DNA from: a virus
IMG/VR virus record: IMGVR_UViG_3300042923_001809
Location: 1-58,820 of that record
DNA length: 58,820 nt
Direction: 5' to 3' (one strand)
Made by a program: the position numbers and the translations under genes. The notes below the pieces were generated by a model. The model was not told the DNA's origin and searched no databases. It saw only the letters and a program-made list of their open reading frames with translations. Shown one piece after another: positions 1-8,990 of the stretch; position 1 is the first letter of the stretch, and each line of letters begins with the position of its first letter.

Positions 1-1761
1 ATGAATAGGAGTGGAAAAAAATGTGTACTTTACCCTCGTGTAAGTACCGAAATGCAGGTTGATGGGTTCAGCTTGGACGGGCAGAAAAACAGTTTAAAGC
101 GTTTTGCAGACAGAGAAGAAATGAAGATTGTAGATATTTACGAAGATGCTGGTAAATCCGGCAAATCCATAGAAGGCAGACCCGCTTTTAAACAAATGCT
201 GTATGATATTGAAAATGGTTTGGAAATTGAATATATCTTATTCTATAAGCTCTCCCGCTTTGGCAGAAATGCAGCCGATATTTTAAATTCTTTGGAACAC
301 GTTCAATCCTTTGGCGTAAACCTAATTTGCATTGAGGAAGGAATTGATTCTTCGCAGACAAGCGGAAAGCTTTTGATTTCAGTGCTGTCTGCTGTTGCTG
401 AAATAGAGCGTGAAAATATCATAGAGCAGACTATGAACGGGAGAAAAGAAAAAGCCCGTCAAGGTGGCTGGAACGGCGGGTTTGCTCCCTATGGTTACTA
501 CCTCAAAGATAAACAGCTATATATCCAAGAAAATGAAGCAGAAGCGATACGAATTATATTTGATAAATATGTAAATGGCAATATGGGATTTTATAAAATT
601 GCTAACTACCTTAATTTGCAGGGTATCCCAAAAATCAAACGTGCCAATGGTACTCTTTCTGGGTGGAGTACGCATTTTGTCAGAATGATAATTGACAATC
701 CCGTGTACTCTGGGAAAATCGCTTTTGGCAGACGGACAAGAGAAAAGGTCAAGGGCACTAAAAATGAATACCGCCAAGTACACCAAGATGAATACATTAT
801 TGCAGACGGTCAGCACGAGGCTATTATAAGCGAGGAACTATGGAAAAAGGCACATGAAAAGCGGGAAATAACAGGCGTAAAATCCCCATCTAAAATTGGT
901 CGAGACAGGGCGCACTTATTAAGTGGTATTTTAAAATGCCCGAAATGTGGTGGCCCGATGTACACCAACAAACATGCTTGGACAAACAAAGACGGTACAT
1001 ATAAAGAGATTTACTATTATGTATGCAGTAAGGCTCGCACTGCACGGGGAAAAAGCTGTGACTATAAAGCTATGCTCAAAAAAACCGACATTGAGCCGCT
1101 TGTCGTTGAGGAAATCAGAGAGTTGATTAATAATCAGGATTTTGCAGCAGAAATTAAATCAAGGATAGGCAAGGAAATTGATACTTTCACTTTAAACAGA
1201 GAACTCAAAAACTATGAAAATAAACTTAGAGAAGTGGAACTCAATAAAACCCGTCTTGAAAATGAAATTGACAGTCTGCCGGAAGATACTCGTTTTAGAG
1301 AACGCAAGCTCCATGATATGACCCTCCGGCTTGATGGGCTGTATGACACCATCGTAGAGCTGGAAGAAAAAATTGAGGATGTAAAGCTGCGCCGCAAAGC
1401 CGTGGAGCAAGATGCTATCACACTGGAAAATATCTACACCCTGCTGGCAAACTTTGATAAGGTATATGATAAAATCAGCGATGAAGAGAAAAAATCTCTA
1501 ATTTCTTCGCTAATCAAAGAAATAGAGATTTTCCCTTGTAACGAGGCTGAATTGCCTTTGAAGTCTATTTTATTCAATTTTCCTGTTTATAAAGACGGTG
1601 GAGATGTTTGTGGGTTTTTGTGGGACAAAAGTACGCACGTCTCAACGTGGCTCGAGAGGACAGAATTGATGTCATTAGAACCGTCCGTCCATGGAAACAT
1701 ATCCACCTGTTTTTCGATGTTTTTTGTGAAATGTCCGTTCGTGGAAACATATCGATTATAA
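1..1761 (+). CDS. Large serine recombinase (site-specific integrase)
   Basis: This is a large serine recombinase that would cut and rejoin DNA at attachment sites. The resolvase catalytic domain covers about residues 7-150, with the nucleophile Ser15 in YPRVSTEMQ. A recombinase domain follows (about 165-270), then a zinc ribbon starting CPKC near residue 314, and a coiled coil (about 395-470). The reading frame opens at the first base of the window, and this ATG fits the family's usual N-terminus. The last 40 or so residues, after WDKSTHV, do not look like the usual ending (typically ...HVETVVLLS) and contain a direct repeat. It faces the opposite way from the prophage recombinases and probably belongs to another integrated element. 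Confidence 0.9.
   Translation: MNRSGKKCVLYPRVSTEMQVDGFSLDGQKNSLKRFADREEMKIVDIYEDAGKSGKSIEGRPAFKQMLYDIENGLEIEYILFYKLSRFGRNAADILNSLEHVQSFGVNLICIEEGIDSSQTSGKLLISVLSAVAEIERENIIEQTMNGRKEKARQGGWNGGFAPYGYYLKDKQLYIQENEAEAIRIIFDKYVNGNMGFYKIANYLNLQGIPKIKRANGTLSGWSTHFVRMIIDNPVYSGKIAFGRRTREKVKGTKNEYRQVHQDEYIIADGQHEAIISEELWKKAHEKREITGVKSPSKIGRDRAHLLSGILKCPKCGGPMYTNKHAWTNKDGTYKEIYYYVCSKARTARGKSCDYKAMLKKTDIEPLVVEEIRELINNQDFAAEIKSRIGKEIDTFTLNRELKNYENKLREVELNKTRLENEIDSLPEDTRFRERKLHDMTLRLDGLYDTIVELEEKIEDVKLRRKAVEQDAITLENIYTLLANFDKVYDKISDEEKKSLISSLIKEIEIFPCNEAELPLKSILFNFPVYKDGGDVCGFLWDKSTHVSTWLERTELMSLEPSVHGNISTCFSMFFVKCPFVETYRL
1683..1753. repeat. Imperfect 21-bp direct repeat in the recombinase 3' end
   Basis: Two 21-bp copies (1683-1703 and 1733-1753) differ at two positions and share TGGAAACATATC. 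They start 50 bp apart, inside the unusual C-terminal extension of the recombinase. In the second copy the codons read FVETY, close to the HVETV that normally ends this family. The repeat may therefore come from duplication of the gene's own end or from recombination at an attachment site. The cause is inferred; the repeat is seen directly. Confidence 0.7.
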
Positions 1762-1780
1762 TACAATTCCCATCTACAAA

Positions 1781-2875
1781 TTATGCTTGTCTTGCCTTTT
1801 TTATAAGACGCTTAATATCTATGAAATTCAGTACATTATCCATAGCATCCTGATCGAGTGAAAAACCGTATTTTTCACAAACCAAATTTGCCTTTTTTAC
1901 TAATTCCCGTATACTATTTACCAGTTTGTAATTATCTAATTTATCATTTATCTCAAGATAACAATCATCAAAAATCCCATTCAGTATATCATAATTTTTT
2001 CTTTTTGCATAATATTCTATTTTGATAATTTTCCCATTAGTCGTTAACGAAATTTGTCCAATATATTTACGCATTCCATTATCTGTTTTAGTCTTTTTAT
2101 ATATCTGTAATTCAAATATAGGTATTTCCGGTATGACTAATGGTTTCATGACTTCTGTTTTCGTCTTTTCATTAGTTATTAACCCTGCTTTAATCTTTAC
2201 TGTTTGAAGGAACTTTTTTATAAGTTCATCTCTATGTCCTTTAGAATAAGTCCACATATCCCCGTATTCACTATTAAAATCTTGATATATTTTATATATT
2301 TCATCTTTACCCACTAATACTTTATATTTTTCATACAAGTCCTTACTATCAAAAGCCCTTTCTAGAGCATTGTCTCTTTCTTTTTCAAGTTTTTCACAGA
2401 CATTATATAAATTTCTTGCAAATCCAGTAAAACTTGGCATAATGACACTACATTTTAGAGGTTTATCATTTTTACGCTTTTTATCTGACTTCAACTCTTT
2501 ATCTTCCTGCTCCCGCAGTCTTACATTAACGCAATCTATTTCAACAAATGGGCATCCTTCAATACTAGAATGATTTATAGAAATGCCATAGTGTTCAATC
2601 GCCTCTTCAGCTTCTTTTAATTGATAACTCAATATTGCATACATTTTATCATCGCCATGTAATTCTTTTCCCCTCTGATACTGAGGCAATTTTTCATCTG
2701 GGATAGTGAATGCTTCTATACTTCCTCTACAATTTATTAGTGTTTCATCAAATTCCAGACAGAATGAGTATTTTGCGTTTTTATCCAATTTCTTTATTTC
2801 TTCATTAACAGCTAATTGTATCTTTTCGTTCAATTTTTCCTCAAATAAATCTGTTCCCGGTATTGTTATTTTCAT
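1781..2875 (-). CDS. Hypothetical protein, 364 residues
   Basis: I do not recognise this protein. It is soluble and charged, with no signal peptide or membrane segment. A lysine/glutamate-rich stretch (about 115-195) may be helical. The C-terminal third looks like alternating strands and helices ending in a basic tail. The ATG at 2875 follows a good GGAGG site. The gene is divided from the TIR operon upstream by a terminator at 3006-3037, so it is probably a separate unit, although it has the same direction and similar AT-rich composition. Its stop lies 20 bp from the end of the converging recombinase. A defence or accessory role is only suggested by position. Confidence 0.75.
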   Translation of the reverse strand: MKITIPGTDLFEEKLNEKIQLAVNEEIKKLDKNAKYSFCLEFDETLINCRGSIEAFTIPDEKLPQYQRGKELHGDDKMYAILSYQLKEAEEAIEHYGISINHSSIEGCPFVEIDCVNVRLREQEDKELKSDKKRKNDKPLKCSVIMPSFTGFARNLYNVCEKLEKERDNALERAFDSKDLYEKYKVLVGKDEIYKIYQDFNSEYGDMWTYSKGHRDELIKKFLQTVKIKAGLITNEKTKTEVMKPLVIPEIPIFELQIYKKTKTDNGMRKYIGQISLTTNGKIIKIEYYAKRKNYDILNGIFDDCYLEINDKLDNYKLVNSIRELVKKANLVCEKYGFSLDQDAMDNVLNFIDIKRLIKKARQA

Positions 2876-3005
2876 ATAATCCCTCCGTATAAATATTTAC
2901 CTTTATATTGTGATCTTCATGGCATTTCACATTATTATCCATTTCTAAAATCACCATACATATTGAATAAATATTTATAGTTGGTATTAGCCCATTATCC
3001 AAAAA

Positions 3006-3037
3006 GTAAAGCCAACTGACATCCCAATTGGCTTTAC
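3006..3037 (-). terminator. Terminator of the TIR operon
   Basis: A perfect 10-bp inverted repeat, GTAAAGCCAA and TTGGCTTTAC with a 12-nt loop, is followed on the minus strand by TTTTT. It lies 18 bp past the TIR gene's stop codon and closes the three-gene operon. Confidence 0.85.
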
Positions 3038-3055
3038 TTCATATTATAAATATTT

Positions 3056-4189
3056 TCAGCTATTAATTAAATGAGATATGTAATCATACCCTTTAAGTGT
3101 AGTAACAAATATTTCACCTTTAGATCCTTTTTCCTCAATATATCCTTCCTTTAATAATTCTCTTAATGAATCCTCCCATTTAGCAACTTCACGACGTTCT
3201 TGAGATGTGATTAATTCAATCCTGCCAACGCATATAGATGTACCGTCAAAAGTAATCGTTTTTATGATAGTACCTTGTGGATCAGAACACGCAGTCTTCA
3301 AGAGAATTTGAGCATTCTCGCTTAATGTATTTTGTGTGTTTTGTTTATAAACGGCATTTATAAAGTCATTTCTATTATCTTCCCACCGAACATCATTTAT
3401 TTTCACTAATCCAAATTCTTCTATTATGTTATCTTTTAATTGTCCAAGTTTACTTTTAACATCAGTTAATTCGTTATCTAATTTCAATCCAATCTTGCGT
3501 GGATTGATTGCTCCTTTTATTTCCTTGAACTCAAAACCAGGTAATAGTATTGTTGTATATCTATTCTGTAATATCCAAGCGGCACCCATTTCATTCATAC
3601 ATGCAACGCTGTCATAATAATTATCTGATAAAATAAAAATAACATGCAAATCATGATTTTGAAACTGCAGTTTTAAGTAATCATAAATATCTTCACCAAG
3701 AGGGATATCATATCCCGTTTCAGAAGAACAAAATATTTGTTGTTCATTTAATCCAATATTTTCAAACAATCTTACTAATTTAGAAACATAACCTTTATCT
3801 AAGGATGCATGACTAATAAATATCTTTGGACTCTTTTGTTTCACTATGTGTACCTCCTCTATTTTTTGGGATGATGATATTTGCGGAGAATAATATTTGT
3901 CAATATTCTTACTAATCGCAGTCAATCCACCTGCGAGCTCATTAAAGTACCTCTCATCACTCCAACCATTAAACCTCTGATTAAGAATAACCAATATACC
4001 CCATATAAATTTGTCTTTTGTCCTATCATATATTTCTTGTAATAAAAGCTGTAGTTCCTGCTTCCAATTAGCAAATTCAGGAGTATCATATATGACATTA
4101 AGTGATGGTAAGCCTCCTCCGCCCGTAATGTGAAAATGTGATCTTATCATATCAGTTTGTTGAATTAAATCCATTAAGTCATTTTTCAT
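3056..4189 (-). CDS. TIR-domain protein with C-terminal winged-helix-like region
   Basis: The 377-residue protein has a central TIR domain (about residues 121-265) opening with KIFISHAS (FISH at 124-127) and carrying a Ser-x5-Glu motif, SVACMNEMGAAW, whose Glu200 fits the catalytic glutamate of NAD-consuming bacterial TIR enzymes. Residues 1-110 form an unrecognised N-terminal domain, probably a sensor or oligomerisation part. The last 80 residues look like a small winged helix. The ATG at 4189 was chosen over one 33 bp upstream because GAGGTGG lies just before it. Known TIR defence proteins deplete NAD+ or make signal nucleotides when phage infects. That this one does so is inferred from the motif and the operon context. 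Confidence 0.85.
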   Translation of the reverse strand: MKNDLMDLIQQTDMIRSHFHITGGGGLPSLNVIYDTPEFANWKQELQLLLQEIYDRTKDKFIWGILVILNQRFNGWSDERYFNELAGGLTAISKNIDKYYSPQISSSQKIEEVHIVKQKSPKIFISHASLDKGYVSKLVRLFENIGLNEQQIFCSSETGYDIPLGEDIYDYLKLQFQNHDLHVIFILSDNYYDSVACMNEMGAAWILQNRYTTILLPGFEFKEIKGAINPRKIGLKLDNELTDVKSKLGQLKDNIIEEFGLVKINDVRWEDNRNDFINAVYKQNTQNTLSENAQILLKTACSDPQGTIIKTITFDGTSICVGRIELITSQERREVAKWEDSLRELLKEGYIEEKGSKGEIFVTTLKGYDYISHLINS

Positions 4190-4233
4190 TTTATCCACCT
4201 CGTAATATACTAAAAATAGCAATTAAAAATATA

Positions 4234-5190
4234 TCAGAAATTATCATTTGTAAATTCTACAATATCAGCAATGAAAGCCTTTTTATCAAATAACATCTCA
4301 ACGTAATCACAATATTGTTTCAATTTTAATTTTAGATCATCTGGTTGCTTTGCTGCAAAGAGTCTGATATCTGATAAATATGATTCTACCTCATTAATGT
4401 GTTCCCACTTTTCAATATGTTTCTGAACCACTTCCTGATGTTTTATTCGTAATTCTTGTAACTTCCTTTGTTCGGCTTCTTCTTTTTCTCTTTGCCGTTG
4501 TATCTCCCACTTTCTATTTCTTTCTGCATATGCTTCATCTTCTAAACGCTTAGCTTCTCTATTTTTATTGCTGATTTCAATTAGTACAACTCGCAAGTCA
4601 ATAAAAATATCCTTAATCTGGTCTTTCAATGCATTAATATCTTCTTTATAAGTCAATTCAAAGAGTTTATCTTTGCCTTTATTAATTGAATAAATCCTAA
4701 ATTCCAACTTACCTGAATCCACCATATCATAAAACGGCTTCATTGTTTTCACATCTGTTGGCTTCAAATCCTTATACCTGCACTTTGTTTCTAACAATGA
4801 ACACTCAAGAGTACAATATGGAAATTGAATAATAGTATTGTCATTATTCCTATTTTCCACCGATATCGAACCACCAACCGCTTGTAAAGCTTCTATAAAA
4901 TAATCCATGAAAGTATAGGCTCTCGTCCTCTGCTTATCTGAAACTTCAATATTGAGAACCGGTCTACTTCCTTGATATTTTGTGTATTTTAATCTATGCT
5001 GCAACTCATATGACATATAATCTTTATACTTTTCTTTTTCATGTAAACGGCGTTTATCAATTTCTTTATTATGTTCATCGATTAAAGAATTGTAATAATT
5101 ACCTATCAGGTGAACATTCAAATGTTTACACCACTTTTCATATTCATCGTCATTTTCAATAATTACTTTTTCAATTCCGTTCTTCTTCAA
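4234..5190 (-). CDS. Coiled-coil protein of unknown function in the TIR operon
   Basis: The family is not recognised. The N-terminal two thirds contain a mixed alpha/beta region, including a stretch FPYCTLECSLLETKCRY with three cysteines. Residues about 195-265 form a long charged coiled coil rich in Arg, Glu and Gln, followed by a helical end. There is no membrane segment. The reading frame begins with a TTG inside the last 20 bp of the upstream gene, and no ATG lies nearby, so translational coupling is likely. The TIR gene starts 44 bp downstream. The coiled coil suggests a scaffold or assembly subunit for the other two products, which is inference. Confidence 0.75.
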   Translation of the reverse strand: MKKNGIEKVIIENDDEYEKWCKHLNVHLIGNYYNSLIDEHNKEIDKRRLHEKEKYKDYMSYELQHRLKYTKYQGSRPVLNIEVSDKQRTRAYTFMDYFIEALQAVGGSISVENRNNDNTIIQFPYCTLECSLLETKCRYKDLKPTDVKTMKPFYDMVDSGKLEFRIYSINKGKDKLFELTYKEDINALKDQIKDIFIDLRVVLIEISNKNREAKRLEDEAYAERNRKWEIQRQREKEEAEQRKLQELRIKHQEVVQKHIEKWEHINEVESYLSDIRLFAAKQPDDLKLKLKQYCDYVEMLFDKKAFIADIVEFTNDNF

Positions 5191-6841
5191 GGTCAGTTAC
5201 CCCACTTTCAAAATAACATCCTCCACGATAAAGTGTATCAATCAGTATTTCCAATGCATCCGAGTTCTTAACAAAATTAGGTATAAAATATCTTGTCCTA
5301 CTATCTTGAAGAACCATTGATAAGCCCGCTATAAATGTTGATAACGACGGATAATCCATGGTATTTATATATTCATGCCTTTTGTCATTTTCATATATAT
5401 AACTATTCCTTCCCCATGATCCAATATCATTAATATGAAGTCCCACAATAAAATTTCTCATGGTTGCAAGTGTGTTTACCATATCTCCAATATTAGACTT
5501 TAGTGAATTTTTACCACTACGATCTGTCAAGTCCACGGCCAGCTTTAACTGCAGCTTCATTTCTTTACATGTATTTCGCAGCCGAACAATATCTTCTACA
5601 GTAGAATATAAATAACTTTTTCCTTTATTGGATTTTGTATATCCATTTATGATGGCAATTTTCATCTTACTGTGTCTACGCATGCTTTTTTCGAATAGCT
5701 GATACTTATTAAAGAAAGCTTCCTCATTATAACCTGGTGTACTGTATGGAGATATAAATTCCAATAATTCCGGTGCTCCAAATACTTTAAAGCTTGCATG
5801 TAAATTAGATATCATAATATCCATAGCCTCTTTATCTTTCCACATAGCATCATCATTCATCTTGTCATATGTTATGCAGAGGATATAATTTGCTCCAGGA
5901 TTTTCTTTTATTATGCCGTTAGCTGTTTCAATAAATTTTATATTAGTTGTAATTTCGTTCGGATAGTCCAACCCTGAAACAAATACAGGCTTCAAAATCC
6001 TTTTTTGGCTCGCTAGATTTACTCTCTCAGTAGTGATACATAAAGTAACATATTCTGGCCAATAATCCGGATCTTTAACATCCTCAAATAGCCAATAGTA
6101 CATAATCAGCATTTCAAGTTCGCCTTTATGATCAGAAACAAACTCCCTGTGCTTATTTCTTTCGTATATGTCGTCTATATTAAAAGGATTATTTTGATAC
6201 CGATAATCATATTTGTTAATACTGTAATGCGTTTCTGTTGAACCGTCATATTCCCTTTGGATATATCTATCATAAAAACTGTATGATACGCTCTGGGCAT
6301 ATTCTAATAAATTTACATGAAAATTCCGATAAACATCCAGCACCCAGTCTATTATGAGATTATCCATTTCCTTCATACCAGATAAACTAGGCTTTTCCGT
6401 TCTTGTGCTACAATATTCCTTCGCCATCACAGATATATTGTTAAGTAACTCATCTGATGGAGTAATATTTAACTTATCTTTACATACGTATTCAGCCACT
6501 TTTCTATAATCTTCTGGCAGATAGAATAATTCACAATCTTCCATTTCTCTAAAAGCTTTCTCTACATAGCTATCTAAACGCTTTTTGCTTTCCCAATAAT
6601 ATGAGACTATAAATTCGTACGTAGTCGGATAATGCTCCATTAATCCTGCTTTAAACTTATCAACTGTCTGCTGCATTTTCATCTGCTCGTAACTATAATG
6701 TTCTAGATTTAGGTATTGATTAAAGTAATCCATTATATACTGAATTACTGCACCCATATTTTCCGAATGTTTCTTAAAATCGAACTCATCCAGCTTATCT
6801 TTCTTTTTTCTCGAAGCTATATAATCTTCTATTGATAACAC
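5171..6841 (-). CDS. Unrecognised 556-residue protein, first gene of the TIR operon
   Basis: No family is recognised. The first 250 residues are mostly helical and rich in aromatic and acidic residues. The C-terminal half has repeated strand-helix units, for example KPVFVSGLDYPNE, KMKIAIINGY, LKLAVDLTDRSGK and IVGLHINDIGSWG, which resemble strands of a TIM-barrel such as the sugar isomerase/AP-endonuclease-like group. No full catalytic signature can be assigned. The start chosen is GTG at 6841, seven bases after AGGAGG; an upstream TTG has no ribosome site. As first gene of an operon with a TIR effector it could be a sensor or a second enzyme. Confidence 0.75.
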   Translation of the reverse strand: MLSIEDYIASRKKKDKLDEFDFKKHSENMGAVIQYIMDYFNQYLNLEHYSYEQMKMQQTVDKFKAGLMEHYPTTYEFIVSYYWESKKRLDSYVEKAFREMEDCELFYLPEDYRKVAEYVCKDKLNITPSDELLNNISVMAKEYCSTRTEKPSLSGMKEMDNLIIDWVLDVYRNFHVNLLEYAQSVSYSFYDRYIQREYDGSTETHYSINKYDYRYQNNPFNIDDIYERNKHREFVSDHKGELEMLIMYYWLFEDVKDPDYWPEYVTLCITTERVNLASQKRILKPVFVSGLDYPNEITTNIKFIETANGIIKENPGANYILCITYDKMNDDAMWKDKEAMDIMISNLHASFKVFGAPELLEFISPYSTPGYNEEAFFNKYQLFEKSMRRHSKMKIAIINGYTKSNKGKSYLYSTVEDIVRLRNTCKEMKLQLKLAVDLTDRSGKNSLKSNIGDMVNTLATMRNFIVGLHINDIGSWGRNSYIYENDKRHEYINTMDYPSLSTFIAGLSMVLQDSRTRYFIPNFVKNSDALEILIDTLYRGGCYFESGVTDLEEERN

Positions 6842-6916
6842 AGGTATCCCTCCTACAAAAAACAGATTATCCAACAGGCTTCAATAAGTATTCAAGTAAC
6901 TTGTCTTATTTAGATT

Positions 6917-6946
6917 ATTATAAAACATTAGCAAGTTAAATCACAA
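6917..6946 (-). promoter_or_regulatory. Candidate promoter of the TIR operon
   Basis: On the minus strand TTGTGA (6941-6946) and a perfect TATAAT (6917-6922) are 18 bp apart, ending about 75 bp before the GTG start of the first operon gene. The -35 abuts the recombinase terminator, so the operon appears to be transcribed independently. Confidence 0.5.
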
Positions 6947-6952
6947 GAAAAA

Positions 6953-6993
6953 AATTCCAATCAAGATATAACTTCATATTCTTGACTGGAATT
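6953..6993 (-). terminator. Terminator after the recombinase operon
   Basis: The 14-bp arms 6953-6966 and 6980-6993 pair with one mismatch around a 13-nt loop, and a run of T follows on the minus strand. It ends the three-recombinase operon and may mark the left edge of prophage genes. Confidence 0.85.
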
Positions 6994-6997
6994 ATTG

Positions 6998-8572
6998 TTA
7001 CTGCTCTTGTATTTCTACATCAATCTCTACACATGATTTTAATTCAATCGTTACCTTATCTTCATACACAGTTATTTTCTCTATCAACTTTCTAACCAAC
7101 TGTTCATCATATTCTTCCATCTTGTATTCCTGTTCGCTCAGGAATTCTTCCATTATTGCAATACTCTGCCTTTTACCATGCCGTTCAGCATTGTCCGCCA
7201 GACTATTCTGCTTAAGCTCACGTAACCGGTAAATTTCATCTGCAACTGTATTATAGTCAGATTTTGATATTGCAAGCTGGAGGATTTCCTGTTGTAGTTC
7301 TTCCAGCCTTTTGTCAATTTCAGCAGTATTATTATCATATTCCTCATTCAGAGCCGTGGCAATGTTCTTCTGCAGGATTGACAAGAACTCGTCTCTGCTA
7401 CCAATGACTTTATTGATTGCCTTTATCACAGCCTTATGTAGTGTTTCTTCATTTATAGTCGGCGAAGAACAGTCTGAGCCTTTCTCCTCAAGCCTACTGA
7501 CGCACCGCCAAACAATTGATTTACAACCCCTGTTGTTCCAATGCACTCTCCGGTATATTTCTCCGCACCCACAGTAAACTATTCCTGACAAAGCGTATTT
7601 CCCACTATATATTCGTTTTTTACCAGCTTTGCCTGAATGCAGGTTTGCCCTCCGAGCTATCTCCTCTTGTACCTGCATGAAGATTTCACGCGGTATGATG
7701 GGGTCATGGTTGTTTTCTACATAGTATTGTGGAACTATACCATTGTTGGCCACACGTCTTTTGGAGAGGAAATCCACCGTATATGTCTTTTGAAGCAAGG
7801 CGTCTCCTATATATTTTTCATTCTGTAATATTTTTCTTAACGTTTCCTGTCGCCACTTACTTTTGTTTGCTGCAGTAAGTATCTCATCTGCTTCCAATCC
7901 CCTAGCAATCTGCAGCAGGCTTGCTCCTTCAAGGTATTCCAAATAAATACGCTTTACAACTTCTGCTTCCACCGGTTCAATTATAAGTCGCTTATTTTCA
8001 TCCTTGGTATACCCTAAGAAACGATTGTGATTAATCTGTATTTCACCCTGCTGATATCGGTATTGTATACCTAACTTCACATTTTGACTAAGCGACTGAC
8101 TCTCCTGTTGAGCAAGGGATGCCATGATGGTAAGCATAACCTCCCCCTTAGAGTCCATGCTATTAATATTCTCCTTTTCAAAAAACACGGGGATGTTCTT
8201 ATCTTTCAGCTGTCGTATGTATTTAAGACAATCCAAGGTATTTCTTGCAAAACGGCTAATTGACTTAGTTATTATCATGTCAATTTTACCTGACATACAG
8301 TCTTCAATCATACGGTTGAATTCATCACGTTTCTTGGTATTGGTTCCTGAAATACCGTCATCCGCATAGATACCCGCAAGTTCCCATTCTTGGTTTCCTT
8401 GAATATAGTTTGTATAATGTTCTATCTGAACTTCATAACTGGTAGCCTGCTCTTCACTATCTGTAGAAACGCGGCAGTAGGCTGCTACCCTAAGTTTAGG
8501 CTTTTCTTCCATTTGAATATTGTTGCCAACACGAATTCGTGCCGGTATAACTCTAACACTTTTACTCTGCAT
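6998..8572 (-). CDS. Large serine recombinase (prophage integration module, third gene)
   Basis: A complete large serine recombinase of 524 residues. The resolvase domain has the nucleophile Ser36 in [10 protein letters not shown] and the FARN motif. A recombinase domain and a zinc ribbon (CGCGEIYRR, with a later pair of cysteines) follow, then a coiled coil. The ATG at 8572 lies after GAGGTGG and overlaps the end of the upstream gene by 11 bp, so the two are translationally coupled. With the 8991-10553 recombinase it probably forms the integrase/excisionase machinery of the prophage; paired recombinases of this type are common in clostridial prophages and conjugative elements. Confidence 0.9.
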   Translation of the reverse strand: MQSKSVRVIPARIRVGNNIQMEEKPKLRVAAYCRVSTDSEEQATSYEVQIEHYTNYIQGNQEWELAGIYADDGISGTNTKKRDEFNRMIEDCMSGKIDMIITKSISRFARNTLDCLKYIRQLKDKNIPVFFEKENINSMDSKGEVMLTIMASLAQQESQSLSQNVKLGIQYRYQQGEIQINHNRFLGYTKDENKRLIIEPVEAEVVKRIYLEYLEGASLLQIARGLEADEILTAANKSKWRQETLRKILQNEKYIGDALLQKTYTVDFLSKRRVANNGIVPQYYVENNHDPIIPREIFMQVQEEIARRANLHSGKAGKKRIYSGKYALSGIVYCGCGEIYRRVHWNNRGCKSIVWRCVSRLEEKGSDCSSPTINEETLHKAVIKAINKVIGSRDEFLSILQKNIATALNEEYDNNTAEIDKRLEELQQEILQLAISKSDYNTVADEIYRLRELKQNSLADNAERHGKRQSIAIMEEFLSEQEYKMEEYDEQLVRKLIEKITVYEDKVTIELKSCVEIDVEIQEQ

Positions 8573-8990
8573 CCTCTGCCACCTCACATACTATCAAACT
8601 AAAAGCATACTCCGCTTGCATATAAGGATTTTCATACAATTGTTTAGGAACAGGCATTTTGAAACATATTTTAGTTGCTACTCCCCTCATATCATCAGAT
8701 TCCCTTATTCTGCCCAGCATCTTTGCACGCCTCATCCTTTCATCTTCAGTCTTATGAAAAGTATCCTCATCTATCAGCGGAGGATAGAAGCCGTCACCAT
8801 AGTATCGTCTATTTCTCAACATTTTACCTATGGAAGGGTGCGGTTTACATATTCCCGTTTCTTTAGCAACCTCAGCCAAAGAAAGTCCTGAGAGATAAAA
8901 ATTGAACATTTTCTTAATCTGCTCTGCTTCTTTCTCAATGATCATTGCTTTTCCATTCTTAATCTCATAACCAAATGGAGTATGACTCAC
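8562..8990 (-). CDS. Short recombinase-domain protein lacking the catalytic domain
   Basis: The 142-residue product matches only the recombinase (DNA-binding) domain of large serine recombinases: [11 protein letters not shown], the [17 protein letters not shown] stretch, and a following helical region. There is no resolvase domain and no Ser nucleophile. Its GTG start follows directly on the stop codon of the upstream recombinase, and its end overlaps the next one by 11 bp. The tight packing suggests a real accessory subunit, not debris. A role as a directionality or DNA-binding partner is inferred. Confidence 0.75.
   Translation of the reverse strand: MSHTPFGYEIKNGKAMIIEKEAEQIKKMFNFYLSGLSLAEVAKETGICKPHPSIGKMLRNRRYYGDGFYPPLIDEDTFHKTEDERMRRAKMLGRIRESDDMRGVATKICFKMPVPKQLYENPYMQAEYAFSLIVCEVAEDAE

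Noticed and set aside
6842-6997. Attachment site core shared with 51.95-52.07 kb
   Set aside because: Comparison by eye gave only matches of five or six bases, which is no more than chance.
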